Positions 42,828 through 52,066 of a stretch of 64,000 nucleotides of DNA are shown piece after piece. The notes under the pieces were generated by a model, which did no database searches, was not told where the DNA came from, and saw only the letters and a program-made list of their open reading frames with translations. A program made the position numbers and the translations under genes. The number at the start of each line of letters is the position of its first letter. Within the stretch, counting starts at the first letter, position 1. Source of the DNA: JAJRTE01 sp964418585 (GTDB lineage Bacteria > Myxococcota_A > UBA796 > JAJRTE01); assembly GCA_964418585.1 (NCBI GenBank), contig CAYQMG010000054.1, positions 30,148 to 94,147 on the forward strand, written 5' to 3'.

Positions 42828-44954
42828 TCATCCTTCGTTCGAACCGGCATCCAACAAGAGGTCCTTCAACGCCTCGCCACGGATCAAACGACGGACCGAT
42901 TCGATGTCCTGGTAGGCCACGCGATCCTCTTCCCAACGCTGCACGCCCAGGGCCTCCAGTCGCGCCACAGCGCGACGGACCGCCTTGCCCGGCAACAGGG
43001 GCTCCCGGAACTTCAGCCCCTGGAACGCTGCGAGAAGTTCAATGGCCACAATGTATTCCACGTGCTCCAGAACCTGGGCCGCCTTGCGCGCCGCAATCGT
43101 TCCCATGCTGACGTGGTCCTCAGTGTTGGCACAGGTGGGGATCGAATCGACGCTGGCCGGGTGACAGAGCACCTTGTTTTCCGATACCAGGGCCGCGGCG
43201 GTGTACTGGGGAATCATGAATCCACTGTTCAGGCCGCTGGACTCGATCAAGAAACCCGGCAGACCCGCAGAGTGGTTCTCATCCACCAGGTGGGCGACCC
43301 GCCGCTCGGCAATGTTCCCCACCTCTGCCACGGCCATGCACAGGTAGTCCATGGCAAGCGCCACCGGCTCTCCGTGGAAGTTGCCTCCACCAATGGTATT
43401 GTCTCGACAGGCCTGGATTCGCTCCGGACTCGCCTCGAGCCAGGCGCGGTACTCGGACGGAGACATGGCCTCTCCTTCCGGAGGCTCGGGAGGAAACAGC
43501 AACGGGTTGTCGCTGGCCGAGTTGATCTCCACCTCGACAACCTCGACCACGTGCCACAGGGCTCGATAGGCGCAGGCGAGGACCTGGGGGAAGCAGCGGA
43601 AGGAGTAGTCATCCTGAACCAGAGGTTCGGTTGGAACGGCCCGGTTCAACTGCTCCACGACCTGAACCAGGGATGCTTCGATCCTCGGTGTCGCCTCTCC
43701 TCGAGGAAAGGTGGTCTGGGATACGGTCTGGAGCAAAGAGACCGCGTCCTGTCTCACCCTGTGCAAGAGGCAATTGAACAGCTCGATCTGGCCCCTGGGG
43801 GGATGCGCGGCCCATGTCTGGAGCATGTCCTCGTCCACCTCCCCGGAACCGCCTCGAGTAGGCAGCAGGTGTGCCAGGCGGAACGCCAGGTCGTTCATCT
43901 CCTTTCTAAGTGCGCGGAGGGCGGCCGGAATCGCATGCCCGGCCCGCTCGAGTTCGTCCTCCAAGTCGGACAGGTGCTCGAGAGCCTCTCTGAGATGAAT
44001 GCGTCCAGCCCGGTAAAGGTGTGCGGTGTTGAGATAGGGCAGGTCCAGGATGGTACTGCCTTCGCAGTAGGCCATGATGCGGCGGGCAGTTTCCGCCTGG
44101 TAGGACTGATTTCGGGCCGCGTGAACCTCGGGACGATAGGCAGCCCGCACGCCTCGAGCCGCTTCGAGGCTCATGGCCGCGGCCATTTCCGAGAACTCGA
44201 GGGCAAAAAAGGCGTCGTAGAGGACCAGGCAGGCGACTGCGGTCATGAACTGGGTGCCGTTGTTCAGCGCCAGGCCTTCCTTTTCCTGAAGCTCGATTGG
44301 GTGGAAGGTCCACCCCTCTTCCCTGGCCACCGCGTCGAACCGCCCCGGGTCCGCAGGCAAGGCCATGAACTCCTCGGCACGGGCACGGGCCACCGGCGTG
44401 GTGGCGTCCTGCCGTGCGGCGCGCGGGTAGTAGCGGGCGCCCGAGTCGCCCATGAGGAACAGGGCGAGGTGTGAAAGCGGGGCGAGGTCTCCGCTGGCGC
44501 CCACCGATCCTTTTTCCGGCACGAAGGGATAGATGTCATCGTTGAGCATGGCGACCAGCCGGTCCAGGACCTCGACCCGGATACCCGAATGGCCCAGACA
44601 CAAGGTGTTGAGCCTGAGGAGCAGCGCGGCACGCACGACCTCCTCGGAGAACGGCGCCCCCACCCCCGAGGCATGGCTCCGAATCAGATTCCGCTGCAAG
44701 GCCACGGCCTGATGAGGCTCGATGAACTTGTCCCTCAGCTTCCCGAATCCGGTGGTCAGGCCGTAGACCTTTTCCCGTTGGGCCAGCAAGACGTCCACCA
44801 TGACCCGACACCGGGCCACCCGTTTCCGGGCTTCTCCAGAAACACGCACCCGCTTCCGGTACCGGGCCACGGCCACCACCTGCTCCACATCCAGGCTGCG
44901 ACCGTCCAGGACTAGCTCCTCGTCAAGGTCGAACTCATGGGCAAACTGACGCAT
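42828..44954 (-). CDS. hutH: Histidine ammonia-lyase homologue with a large internal insertion
   Basis: A 708-residue MIO-dependent ammonia-lyase; typical HutH is about 510. The MIO triad Ala153-Ser154-Gly155 is in GSVGASGDLAPLSHLAL. Tyr64 in YGLTTGFG, NNGTQ, the QDDYSFRC box at about 447 and NPLLF are retained. The substrate-selecting position reads RSHASGVG, the Ser-His pair of histidine-specific enzymes, so histidine to urocanate is the best guess. About 155 extra residues (roughly 305-440) separate the NGT region from the QDxYS box. The ATG at 44954 is 4 bases after the hisZ-like stop. No hutU/I/G genes are present. Confidence 0.82.
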   Translation of the reverse strand: MRQFAHEFDLDEELVLDGRSLDVEQVVAVARYRKRVRVSGEARKRVARCRVMVDVLLAQREKVYGLTTGFGKLRDKFIEPHQAVALQRNLIRSHASGVGAPFSEEVVRAALLLRLNTLCLGHSGIRVEVLDRLVAMLNDDIYPFVPEKGSVGASGDLAPLSHLALFLMGDSGARYYPRAARQDATTPVARARAEEFMALPADPGRFDAVAREEGWTFHPIELQEKEGLALNNGTQFMTAVACLVLYDAFFALEFSEMAAAMSLEAARGVRAAYRPEVHAARNQSYQAETARRIMAYCEGSTILDLPYLNTAHLYRAGRIHLREALEHLSDLEDELERAGHAIPAALRALRKEMNDLAFRLAHLLPTRGGSGEVDEDMLQTWAAHPPRGQIELFNCLLHRVRQDAVSLLQTVSQTTFPRGEATPRIEASLVQVVEQLNRAVPTEPLVQDDYSFRCFPQVLACAYRALWHVVEVVEVEINSASDNPLLFPPEPPEGEAMSPSEYRAWLEASPERIQACRDNTIGGGNFHGEPVALAMDYLCMAVAEVGNIAERRVAHLVDENHSAGLPGFLIESSGLNSGFMIPQYTAAALVSENKVLCHPASVDSIPTCANTEDHVSMGTIAARKAAQVLEHVEYIVAIELLAAFQGLKFREPLLPGKAVRRAVARLEALGVQRWEEDRVAYQDIESVRRLIRGEALKDLLLDAGSNEG

Positions 44955-44958
44955 GACG

Positions 44959-46653
44959 CTATTCTTTTCCTTCGTTTCGATCCGTGGCCAGGAGTTCCTG
45001 GAAAAACACGCCCGCCGCATCCTCCCCGGCCACCTGCCAGACACGGCCCGTGGCCCGATCGGTCACCCGCAACATTCCGGAGCCAAGAACCACCACGTCC
45101 ACACCGCCCCCTGGAGCCGCGCGCGCACCATCGCCCGGCCCGGCCACCGCTCCGCTCGATATACGCGCCCCGGCCTCTCGGACCAGGCGCTTCCGGCCTG
45201 CACCCGGCGTACCCTCTCCGATTGCCGGGTACCAGATCACCGGTGCTCGAATGACTTCTCGCAGGCGTTCGCTCAAGGCCAGGGCATCGAGATCCTGCGC
45301 TCCATTCTCGGCCTGCACCCGCACGAGGTTGGGCAAGGACGTCTCGTTGGACCGCTGCGGGAGAACCCGGCGGACGCGCTCCACCCCGAAAGCGAACCCG
45401 ATGGCACAGAACAGGTCGTCCGGAAGAGGGGGGAGCGAACCCACCGAACCTCGGCCGGCCGTGGCCACTGCCCGGTCGTAAATCCAGCGATGAAGTCGAT
45501 CGTAACGTCCGCCGCCACAGATCCGAACGGCGCCATGCTCCGGAGTCATGCTGTGCAGTTCAAAGGTCATCCCGGTATAATACCCCGGCGCGCCGCTCGA
45601 AACCGCCGCCAGCACGGGGACCGACGCTCGTCGGGCCTCGAGTTCAGCAGCCACCCCGGTCAAGATTTCCAGGGTCGCCGCAACCCGGTCGTCCACGACG
45701 GCAAGGCCGGTCAATGCGGCTCGAAACTCCTGCGCAGGGGACTCGAGACTTGCAAGCGTCACCAGACGACGCGCACGGTCGGTGGGCACGCCCCACGTGC
45801 CCACCCACTGGGCCTGGAGCCGGTCGGCCAGGTGCGCCACCACCCGCGACCGGACGGTTTCGTCGTCGAGTTCGTCAAGCCGCCCTGCCCATTCCGGGAC
45901 AGGGATGGACCGCGCTCGAAGCCCCACCATTTGCTCTTGCACCACAGACCGGAGCGGGGTACCAGACACGCGGGTGCGCCGAAGAAGCGTTCGAAGCTGC
46001 TGCAGTCCGGCCACCACCGCGTTCCGGGCGTCCGGGCGGGTGATGCCGAGGGCCTGGACCAGGGCTGGAGTCAGAGCTGCATGGCTGACACAGAGGCGCG
46101 CGCCAGGCACCTCGAGGCGGACGGCAGCGTCCCAGGCGAGGAGTACGACCTCCAGGTCCACGGCGAAGCCGCGGGCCCCGACCGATTCGACTCCGACCTG
46201 CCGGAATTCCTTCAACCGGTCGAAGTCGGGCGCCTGATCCCGGAACACCTGACCTGCGTAGCTCATGCGTACCGGGCGTTCGGTGGGAATGCCGCGCTCG
46301 AGCAGGCGGGAGACGAACGCGCGGGCCACCGGAGCGGTCATGTCCGGGCGGAGCACGACCTCGTGAATCGCGCGCCCTCCTTGGCCACAGCCCACGCCGG
46401 GGTGGTCTGCGGGGTGCGAAGGGAATTCCCGTGCTTCGGCGACTCGAGCCACCATGAGTTGGTGGAACAGGGCGGTTCCGATCCGGGCGGGGTGGTACAG
46501 GTCGGCATATTCCAGGGTTGGGACCATGACCTGCAAGAACCCTCTTCGGCGACACAGGTCCAGCACGGTGGATTCAATGAAGTGCACCTGGGCTGCCGTT
46601 TCGGGGGAGTCGTCGCGAAAGCCTTCCGGTCTTGTGTATGCCCAGCGATTCAC
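44959..46653 (-). CDS. hisZ: HisZ-like, catalytically altered HisRS paralogue
   Basis: A 564-residue class II tRNA-synthetase-like protein. Motif 2 resembles FRDQAPDFDRLKEFRQ and motif 3 reads ICGGGRYDRL. The HisRS histidine-binding loop RGLDYYTG has become GAPGYYTG, losing its Arg and Asp, which argues against a working synthetase and for a HisZ-type role. HisZ proteins regulate a short ATP phosphoribosyltransferase, HisG, in histidine synthesis; most are about 390 residues and no hisG is here. The C-terminal 170 residues are extra. Its ATG overlaps the hisS stop by 4 bases, and the ammonia-lyase follows by 4. Confidence 0.72.
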   Translation of the reverse strand: MNRWAYTRPEGFRDDSPETAAQVHFIESTVLDLCRRRGFLQVMVPTLEYADLYHPARIGTALFHQLMVARVAEAREFPSHPADHPGVGCGQGGRAIHEVVLRPDMTAPVARAFVSRLLERGIPTERPVRMSYAGQVFRDQAPDFDRLKEFRQVGVESVGARGFAVDLEVVLLAWDAAVRLEVPGARLCVSHAALTPALVQALGITRPDARNAVVAGLQQLRTLLRRTRVSGTPLRSVVQEQMVGLRARSIPVPEWAGRLDELDDETVRSRVVAHLADRLQAQWVGTWGVPTDRARRLVTLASLESPAQEFRAALTGLAVVDDRVAATLEILTGVAAELEARRASVPVLAAVSSGAPGYYTGMTFELHSMTPEHGAVRICGGGRYDRLHRWIYDRAVATAGRGSVGSLPPLPDDLFCAIGFAFGVERVRRVLPQRSNETSLPNLVRVQAENGAQDLDALALSERLREVIRAPVIWYPAIGEGTPGAGRKRLVREAGARISSGAVAGPGDGARAAPGGGVDVVVLGSGMLRVTDRATGRVWQVAGEDAAGVFFQELLATDRNEGKE

Positions 46654-48053
46654 GCTCCTTCCTCACTTGTAGGCGCCACCAACCCGGGAGGCAGATCGTT
46701 CCTGCCGGAAAGGAGATGCAGCACCAGGTCCGAAAGGGCGTCCAACTGCACTTCATACTGGCGCGTGGTAGCCAGGTCCTTGAGCCGCACCGTGCCGCGG
46801 TCCCGCTCGTCGGGTCCCAGGATGGTCACGAAACGAATCCCCTGCCGTTGCGCGTACTTGAGTTGTTTCCCGAGCTTGCGTTTCTCCAGCACCATCTCGG
46901 TGTCGATGCCGTCGCCCCGAAGTCTCCCGGCGACATCGGCGCAGTCGTGGAGAAGATCTGGATCGAACAGGGTGACCAGTACCTGTGTGCGGGCGGGAGG
47001 GGGTTCGATGAGTCCCAGGTCGGACAACTGGGAAAAGAGCCGGGTCGCTCCGATGGAGATCCCCACGCCCGGGAGCCTCGACCGGGTGAAGTGTCCAGCC
47101 AGATTGTCGTACCGCCCCCCGGAACAGATACTGCCGATCTCGGGATGGTCGTCCAGGAACGTCTCGTACACGGTGCCGGTGTAGTAGTCGAGGCCTCGGG
47201 CGATGGATACGTCGATGACCAGGTCGGATTCTGGTATGCCGAAACCGCCTGCCTCCTGGACCACGGTACGAAGCTCGTCCAACCCCTGCTGGAACTCGGG
47301 GGAATCGATGTTCATGTGCTCGAGCCGCTCCATCACTTCCCGGGCGGCTCCATCGATGGAGACGAACTGCATGATGCCGTCAGCGGCCTCGGGGGTGAGG
47401 CCGATGTCCTCGGTCAACGCGGCCGCGACCTTTTCGGGCCCTACCTTGGCAAGTTTGTCGATTTCCCGGAGAACGAGGGTACGCACCGTGCTCGAGTCGA
47501 CGCCCAGGGCGTCCAACAAGCCGAGCAGAAGCTTGCGATTGTTGATGTGGATGGTGAACGCGCCGATCTCGAGCCTTTCAAACACATGGTGCACGACTGC
47601 GGGGATTTCCGCATCGTGAATCAAGGAGAGGGTATCCTTTCCCACCACGTCGATGTCGCACTGGTAGAACTCCCGGAAACGTCCTCGCTGGGCCGACTCC
47701 CCGCGGTAGACCCGCTGAATCTGGTACCGCCGGAACGGAAAGGTGAGATGGCCCTCATGCTGGGCCACGTACCGGGCGAGCGGTACGGTGAGGTCGAAAC
47801 GGAGCCCCATCTTGATACGCTGCCGCTGCTCCCATGCACCGGAGGACTGAACGTAGTAGACCTGCCGTTCCGTCTCTCCTCCCGACTTGGTCAACAAAAT
47901 GTCGGTCAGCTCGAGCGCCGGCGTTTCCACTGGAAGGAAGCCGAAACGTTCATAACCAGCTCGAATCTCGTCGAGCATACGCTGGAAGGCCATCTGCTGG
48001 CCCGGCAACAGCTCCAGGACCCCTGCCGGCGTCCTGGGTTTCACGATCGCCAT
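46650..48053 (-). CDS. hisS: Histidyl-tRNA synthetase
   Basis: A 467-residue class II aminoacyl-tRNA synthetase. Motif 1 lies near ELLPGQQMAF, motif 2 is RVYRGESAQRGRFREFYQCD, the histidine loop is ARGLDYYTGTVYE and motif 3 is CSGGRYDNLAG. The anticodon-binding domain fills the C-terminus. The ATG at 48053 has AAGGAGG immediately upstream at four bases; the long frame extending to 48242 is rejected. The gene heads a hisS-hisZ-hutH-like group with overlapping or near-abutting frames. Confidence 0.95.
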   Translation of the reverse strand: MAIVKPRTPAGVLELLPGQQMAFQRMLDEIRAGYERFGFLPVETPALELTDILLTKSGGETERQVYYVQSSGAWEQRQRIKMGLRFDLTVPLARYVAQHEGHLTFPFRRYQIQRVYRGESAQRGRFREFYQCDIDVVGKDTLSLIHDAEIPAVVHHVFERLEIGAFTIHINNRKLLLGLLDALGVDSSTVRTLVLREIDKLAKVGPEKVAAALTEDIGLTPEAADGIMQFVSIDGAAREVMERLEHMNIDSPEFQQGLDELRTVVQEAGGFGIPESDLVIDVSIARGLDYYTGTVYETFLDDHPEIGSICSGGRYDNLAGHFTRSRLPGVGISIGATRLFSQLSDLGLIEPPPARTQVLVTLFDPDLLHDCADVAGRLRGDGIDTEMVLEKRKLGKQLKYAQRQGIRFVTILGPDERDRGTVRLKDLATTRQYEVQLDALSDLVLHLLSGRNDLPPGLVAPTSEEGA

Positions 48054-48105
48054 GAATCCTCCTTGATCCACGCCTCCGGGGAGTGGCGCGGCCACGCGAG
48101 ACATT

Positions 48106-49023
48106 TCAGGGAGCGTCCTCCCTGGCGTCTCGAGACAGGCGTTGCACCCTGTTCCGGGTGTCCGGCACGGTAAAGGAAACGGTGGTTCCCTCGCCGAACC
48201 TGGACTCGAGCCAGATCCGACCTCCGTGGGCTTCGATGACACGCCGACAGATGGTCAGTCCCGCGCCGGTGCCTTCATAGTCCTCCCACGAATGCAAGCG
48301 ATAGAACAGGTCGAACACGCGCCCCTGATACCGAGGCTCGATACCGATACCTCGATCCGAAATGGAAAACAAGAAGAAGCCGTCCCTGGGTCCCTGCACC
48401 TCGATGCGGAGGTCCACCGGCGGCTCGCTGTACTGGACGGCATTCTTGATCAGGCGACGAAACACCTCTTGCATGGCCAAAGGATCGCACTCGAGCACCG
48501 GGAATTCCCCCTCCCGGGTCACGTTGCCCCGCTTGGCCTCGATCTCGGATCGGAACTCGTCCAGAAGTGCGTTCACCAGGGCTTCCAGGTCTGTGGGCTG
48601 AAGATCCAAGGGCTGGTTCCTCAGTCGAGACAGCAACGCCCCGTCGGCCAGCAGCAGGTTCATGCGGTGGGCTGCGGCGCGGATGTATCCCAGGTAATCC
48701 CGACCTTCCTGACCGAGCACAGAGCCGTATTCATCGGCAAGCAACTGGCTGAAATAGGCGATACCACGCAAGGGCTCTTTCAGATCATGCGAAATCACCC
48801 GAAAGTAGTCGATCTCTCCGTCGGCAGCCCCGGCCCTGTCGACGCCGCTCTTCGTGGCCGGGACATCTCTGTCTGCGTCCCTCTCCCCCTGCTCGACCCA
48901 TGCCCCGATCAGCCGGGACAGCCGAGCAATCCGCTCCTCCGCTGCAACCAGGGCACGGTGGCTCGCCTCCACTTCCTCGAGCAGCCGTTCCATCCGCGCC
49001 TTGCTGGTTTCCGAGCCGTCCAT
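48106..49023 (-). CDS. Cytoplasmic histidine kinase with N-terminal coiled coil
   Basis: A 305-residue kinase. Residues 1-50 form a likely coiled coil (RMERLLEEVEASHRALVAAEERI). The H box is YFRVISHDLKEPLRG, and the ATPase has RLIKNAVQYSEPP, DRGIGIEPRYQ, FDLFYRLH and TGAGLTICRRVIEAHGG, all standard. It resembles phytochrome/bacteriophytochrome-type kinases without a sensory module. The start at 49023 has GAGGGAGG upstream. No partner receiver is adjacent. It is 52 bases before hisS. Confidence 0.88.
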   Translation of the reverse strand: MDGSETSKARMERLLEEVEASHRALVAAEERIARLSRLIGAWVEQGERDADRDVPATKSGVDRAGAADGEIDYFRVISHDLKEPLRGIAYFSQLLADEYGSVLGQEGRDYLGYIRAAAHRMNLLLADGALLSRLRNQPLDLQPTDLEALVNALLDEFRSEIEAKRGNVTREGEFPVLECDPLAMQEVFRRLIKNAVQYSEPPVDLRIEVQGPRDGFFLFSISDRGIGIEPRYQGRVFDLFYRLHSWEDYEGTGAGLTICRRVIEAHGGRIWLESRFGEGTTVSFTVPDTRNRVQRLSRDAREDAP

Positions 49024-49101
49024 TGCCTCCCTCGAAGGTTGCAATCCCCTGGTGATGCATGCTTCCGGTGGGGGTGATATTGCCAGATCGAGGGCGAGCA
49101 G

Positions 49102-50781
49102 TCAAAGCCTATCCGGGTCGAAGAGGTTGCCGGGACCCAGGATGAGGCGCGGGTCCAGGGCACGCTTGACCGCCACCATCCGCGCGATCGCGTCCGGGCC
49201 GAACATGCGGGCCAGGGCGTCTCGCTTGATTTTCCCGATCCCGTGCTCGGCGGACACAGTGCCGCCCAGGGCCAGGGCCCGGTCGGTGAGCGCTCGATAG
49301 ACACGGCGGGCCACGAGAAGGGCCAGGTCGTCCCGGGGCAGGAAGTTGACGTGCACGTGGTTGTCTCCGACATGGCCGAACACCACGGTCTCGAACCGCC
49401 GGGGCAACTCGAGCCGATCCCACCACCGCGCCACGGTCTCGAGGCTGACGGATCCGTCACCGGCAACCTCGAGGCCGGCTCGTTCCCGCACGGCCTGGAC
49501 CAGGTCCATGGCGGCTTCCGGTCCGAGAAACCCGGGCACGTCCGCCGCAGCCTGCTCATAGGCCGCCATCATCTCATCCAGGGCATCGTCCGGGACGGCA
49601 AGGTCGGTGCCCAACTTGGGCATTCCGTTGCGGGCTGCACGCTCGTTCACCCCTGCAGGAACCGCATGACGCAGGTCGTGAAGCAATTGCCTCCGGGCAT
49701 CGGTGTCAGCGACGATCACCCCGTTGGGCGCGTCGATGAGGGCGCCATGCTCCACAAGCAGGTCATACCAGGCCTCCAGCACCTGCTCCTCGGTTTCTGC
49801 GGTACACTCCTGCTCGAAAAAGACGGCGGCTCGAGCCTCTTCCGGCAACCGGTGTTCCGGCGCGAACTCTCCGATAATCTGAAGCGCAGCATGATCGAAC
49901 CACTCGAGACACCGGGGCGTGATGGGCCCCTGGGTGCGCCGGCGTCGTGCTTCCTTGACGAAGGCCAGTGCTGCGGAGGCTGCGGGCCAGGTGGCCAGGA
50001 AAGCCAACACCCGCTCGGGCAAGGGCAGGAGCCGCACGGTGACCTCGGAGATCACGCCCAGTGTCCCCTCGGAGCCGATGAACAGGTCGACCAGGTCCTG
50101 GTCCGGACCGACCTGGTACCCGGCTGCATGCTTCACCGGCGGCACGGGATGGTCCGGGCACGGTACGACACGCCGCTCCCCTCCTGGAAGATTCAGCACG
50201 AAGCGTCCTTCCGAGTCGGCCACCACTTCTCCGCGGCGAAGCGCCAACACCGCCCCGCCCGGCAAGACAACCCTCAGCCCCACCACGTGGCGCCGGGTCG
50301 CGCCATACTTGAACGTCCGTGCTCCAGAAGCATTGCAAGCCACAGACGCTCCCAGGGTACACTCGTTCCGGCTGGTGGGATCCGGCGGATAGAGCAGGCC
50401 TCGAGCCTCCAGTTCCCGTTGAAACGCGCCGAGCAGGATACCGGCTTCTGCGGTGGCTTCCCGTGCCCCCGGGGACACGGGTCGGCACCCGGTCAACTTC
50501 TCCATGGATACGATGGCCCCGCCAGGGGCCACCGAACTACCGGTGGTACTCGTTCGCTCGGCGACCACGGTCAGGGGCGTGCCCTCTCGGTCCAGGTGGT
50601 AAAGTACAGCGGCAAGGTCGTACTCGTTGCCCGGACGATACAGAGCGTCCGCCGCCCCTCTCATCCGCGAAGCATCCTCCAGGTAGCCCTGGATGATGTC
50701 GGGGTCGGTCACCGGGACCGGCCTCGGGGGGGGCCAGGGTCCTTCAGGGAATCGTGCATGAATTTCATGGCTGCTCGACAT
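49102..50781 (-). CDS. FAD-linked oxidase, D-lactate dehydrogenase (cytochrome) type
   Basis: A 559-residue flavoprotein of the GlcD/Dld2 family. The FAD-binding PCMH domain (about 45-230) has VVAERTSTTGSSVAPGG and NECTLGASVACNASGARTFKYG-type motifs (shortened), and the C-terminal oxidase domain has FGHVGDNHVHVNFLP and AEHGIGKIKRDAL. Such enzymes oxidise D-lactate, glycolate or D-2-hydroxyglutarate. AGGAG five bases before the ATG supports the start. The first 17 bases overlap the end of the S41-like gene, linking it to the ECF sigma operon. Exact substrate is not assignable. Confidence 0.88.
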   Translation of the reverse strand: MSSSHEIHARFPEGPWPPPRPVPVTDPDIIQGYLEDASRMRGAADALYRPGNEYDLAAVLYHLDREGTPLTVVAERTSTTGSSVAPGGAIVSMEKLTGCRPVSPGAREATAEAGILLGAFQRELEARGLLYPPDPTSRNECTLGASVACNASGARTFKYGATRRHVVGLRVVLPGGAVLALRRGEVVADSEGRFVLNLPGGERRVVPCPDHPVPPVKHAAGYQVGPDQDLVDLFIGSEGTLGVISEVTVRLLPLPERVLAFLATWPAASAALAFVKEARRRRTQGPITPRCLEWFDHAALQIIGEFAPEHRLPEEARAAVFFEQECTAETEEQVLEAWYDLLVEHGALIDAPNGVIVADTDARRQLLHDLRHAVPAGVNERAARNGMPKLGTDLAVPDDALDEMMAAYEQAAADVPGFLGPEAAMDLVQAVRERAGLEVAGDGSVSLETVARWWDRLELPRRFETVVFGHVGDNHVHVNFLPRDDLALLVARRVYRALTDRALALGGTVSAEHGIGKIKRDALARMFGPDAIARMVAVKRALDPRLILGPGNLFDPDRL

Positions 50782-52066
50782 GGGTCTCCTCTGTGGGATA
50801 GGGTGTCGACTCCTGGACTTGACCGACCAACCGTTCCAACGCGGCGCGGAATCCCGGGTCCAGGCTCAGCCGTGTGTCCGGGTTCGAAGCCTGGTAGGCA
50901 CGAAGGACATCCTCCTGGGACACGCCGGCCACCACGTCGGGCTCCAGAACAAGGGAGGCCCCGGGGGGTCCTTCCGGGGGAACGATACGGCGCACAGGCA
51001 CCCGGACTGCATACCCCCCAGCGACCGCCACGTCCTCGGCGACGAGCGACCTGCCTCGCGTGGCCACGCCGACCAGCAAGGCACCCCGGGACCGCTCCAA
51101 CGCCCGGGCGATCACCTCGGCCGCCAACCCGGTCCGTTCGCTGATCAGTACGGCCCAGGAAAAACCGAACGTGTCGCTCCCTCGAGACACGAACCGTTCC
51201 ACGTGACCGCCCCGATCCGCCAACCGAAGCACCTCGTCACCGGCGGGCACCAGAAAGTCCAACACCTGCACAGCAGCCTCGAGATCGCTTCCCCAGGTGT
51301 CCCGCAGGTCCAGAATGACTGCCCGTGCGCCTCGATCCTTCAATTCGTCCAACAGGCCGTGCACGCGAACAGCAGTCCCGGCCCCCACGAACCGGACCCG
51401 TACCAGTCCAATCCGACCGGGAAGCCACTCGGCGTCGGCACCGGGAAGCGTCAGGGTTTCCGGCACGATACGAAGTACCTGTTCCTCGCCTCCACGCTGA
51501 ATTCGAAACACCCGGGTCTGACCCGCTGCCCGGTCCGCCGCGGTTCCTCGAGGCCAGACACTGGACCGGAGCGGCACCCCGTCGATGGCCAGCACCCGGT
51601 CCCCCACCTGCAACCCGGCGCGCGCGGCGGGCGAGTCGGGCAACACCTCCAAAACCTGAATCCAGCCGGTGCTCGGATCCTCACCCACCATGCACCCGAC
51701 GCCGGTAAAACGTCCTCGAGCCAACTCCGCAGACATGGCCCGGCGCGCCGGCGACAGGAGGTAGGGAGACCGGTCAGAGGGCTTTCCCCGCCCCGCCCCC
51801 CCCTCGGCGATGTCGGTAAAGGCGTACTCAAGCATGCCTTCAATCGCTGCCTCGTACAGGGCTTCACGGGAAACTTCGCTGTCCACGTGACGCTGCACCA
51901 GGAGTTCCATGACGGCCTGAAACGTGGCCTCGGTCCCCACTGCCCCTGTCTCATCGACATCAACCCCGCCAGGCCCACCCTTCGTCTGCGCCCCGTCCTG
52001 GCCGAACGCACCACCAGCCAGGACCAGAAGCAGGGCAGGAAACCAACGCCACAAGCGTTTCTGCAT
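50765..52066 (-). CDS. S41 (CtpA/Prc-like) protease homologue lacking both catalytic residues
   Basis: A 433-residue exported protein: signal peptide (1-23), N-terminal helical segment, PDZ domain (about 118-205, GVGCMVGED, then PAARAGLQVGDRVLAIDG) and S41 core (ILDLRDTWGSDLEAAVQVL). The nucleophile motif normally TASASE reads TGLAAE (312-317), so Ser becomes Leu314; the lysine motif TFGK reads TRGR (336-339), so Lys becomes Arg339. It is probably a binding protein. ATG at 52066 shares its A with the TGA of the anti-sigma gene. Context suggests a periplasmic sensor for the sigma system. Confidence 0.82.
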   Translation of the reverse strand: MQKRLWRWFPALLLVLAGGAFGQDGAQTKGGPGGVDVDETGAVGTEATFQAVMELLVQRHVDSEVSREALYEAAIEGMLEYAFTDIAEGGAGRGKPSDRSPYLLSPARRAMSAELARGRFTGVGCMVGEDPSTGWIQVLEVLPDSPAARAGLQVGDRVLAIDGVPLRSSVWPRGTAADRAAGQTRVFRIQRGGEEQVLRIVPETLTLPGADAEWLPGRIGLVRVRFVGAGTAVRVHGLLDELKDRGARAVILDLRDTWGSDLEAAVQVLDFLVPAGDEVLRLADRGGHVERFVSRGSDTFGFSWAVLISERTGLAAEVIARALERSRGALLVGVATRGRSLVAEDVAVAGGYAVRVPVRRIVPPEGPPGASLVLEPDVVAGVSQEDVLRAYQASNPDTRLSLDPGFRAALERLVGQVQESTPYPTEETHVEQP

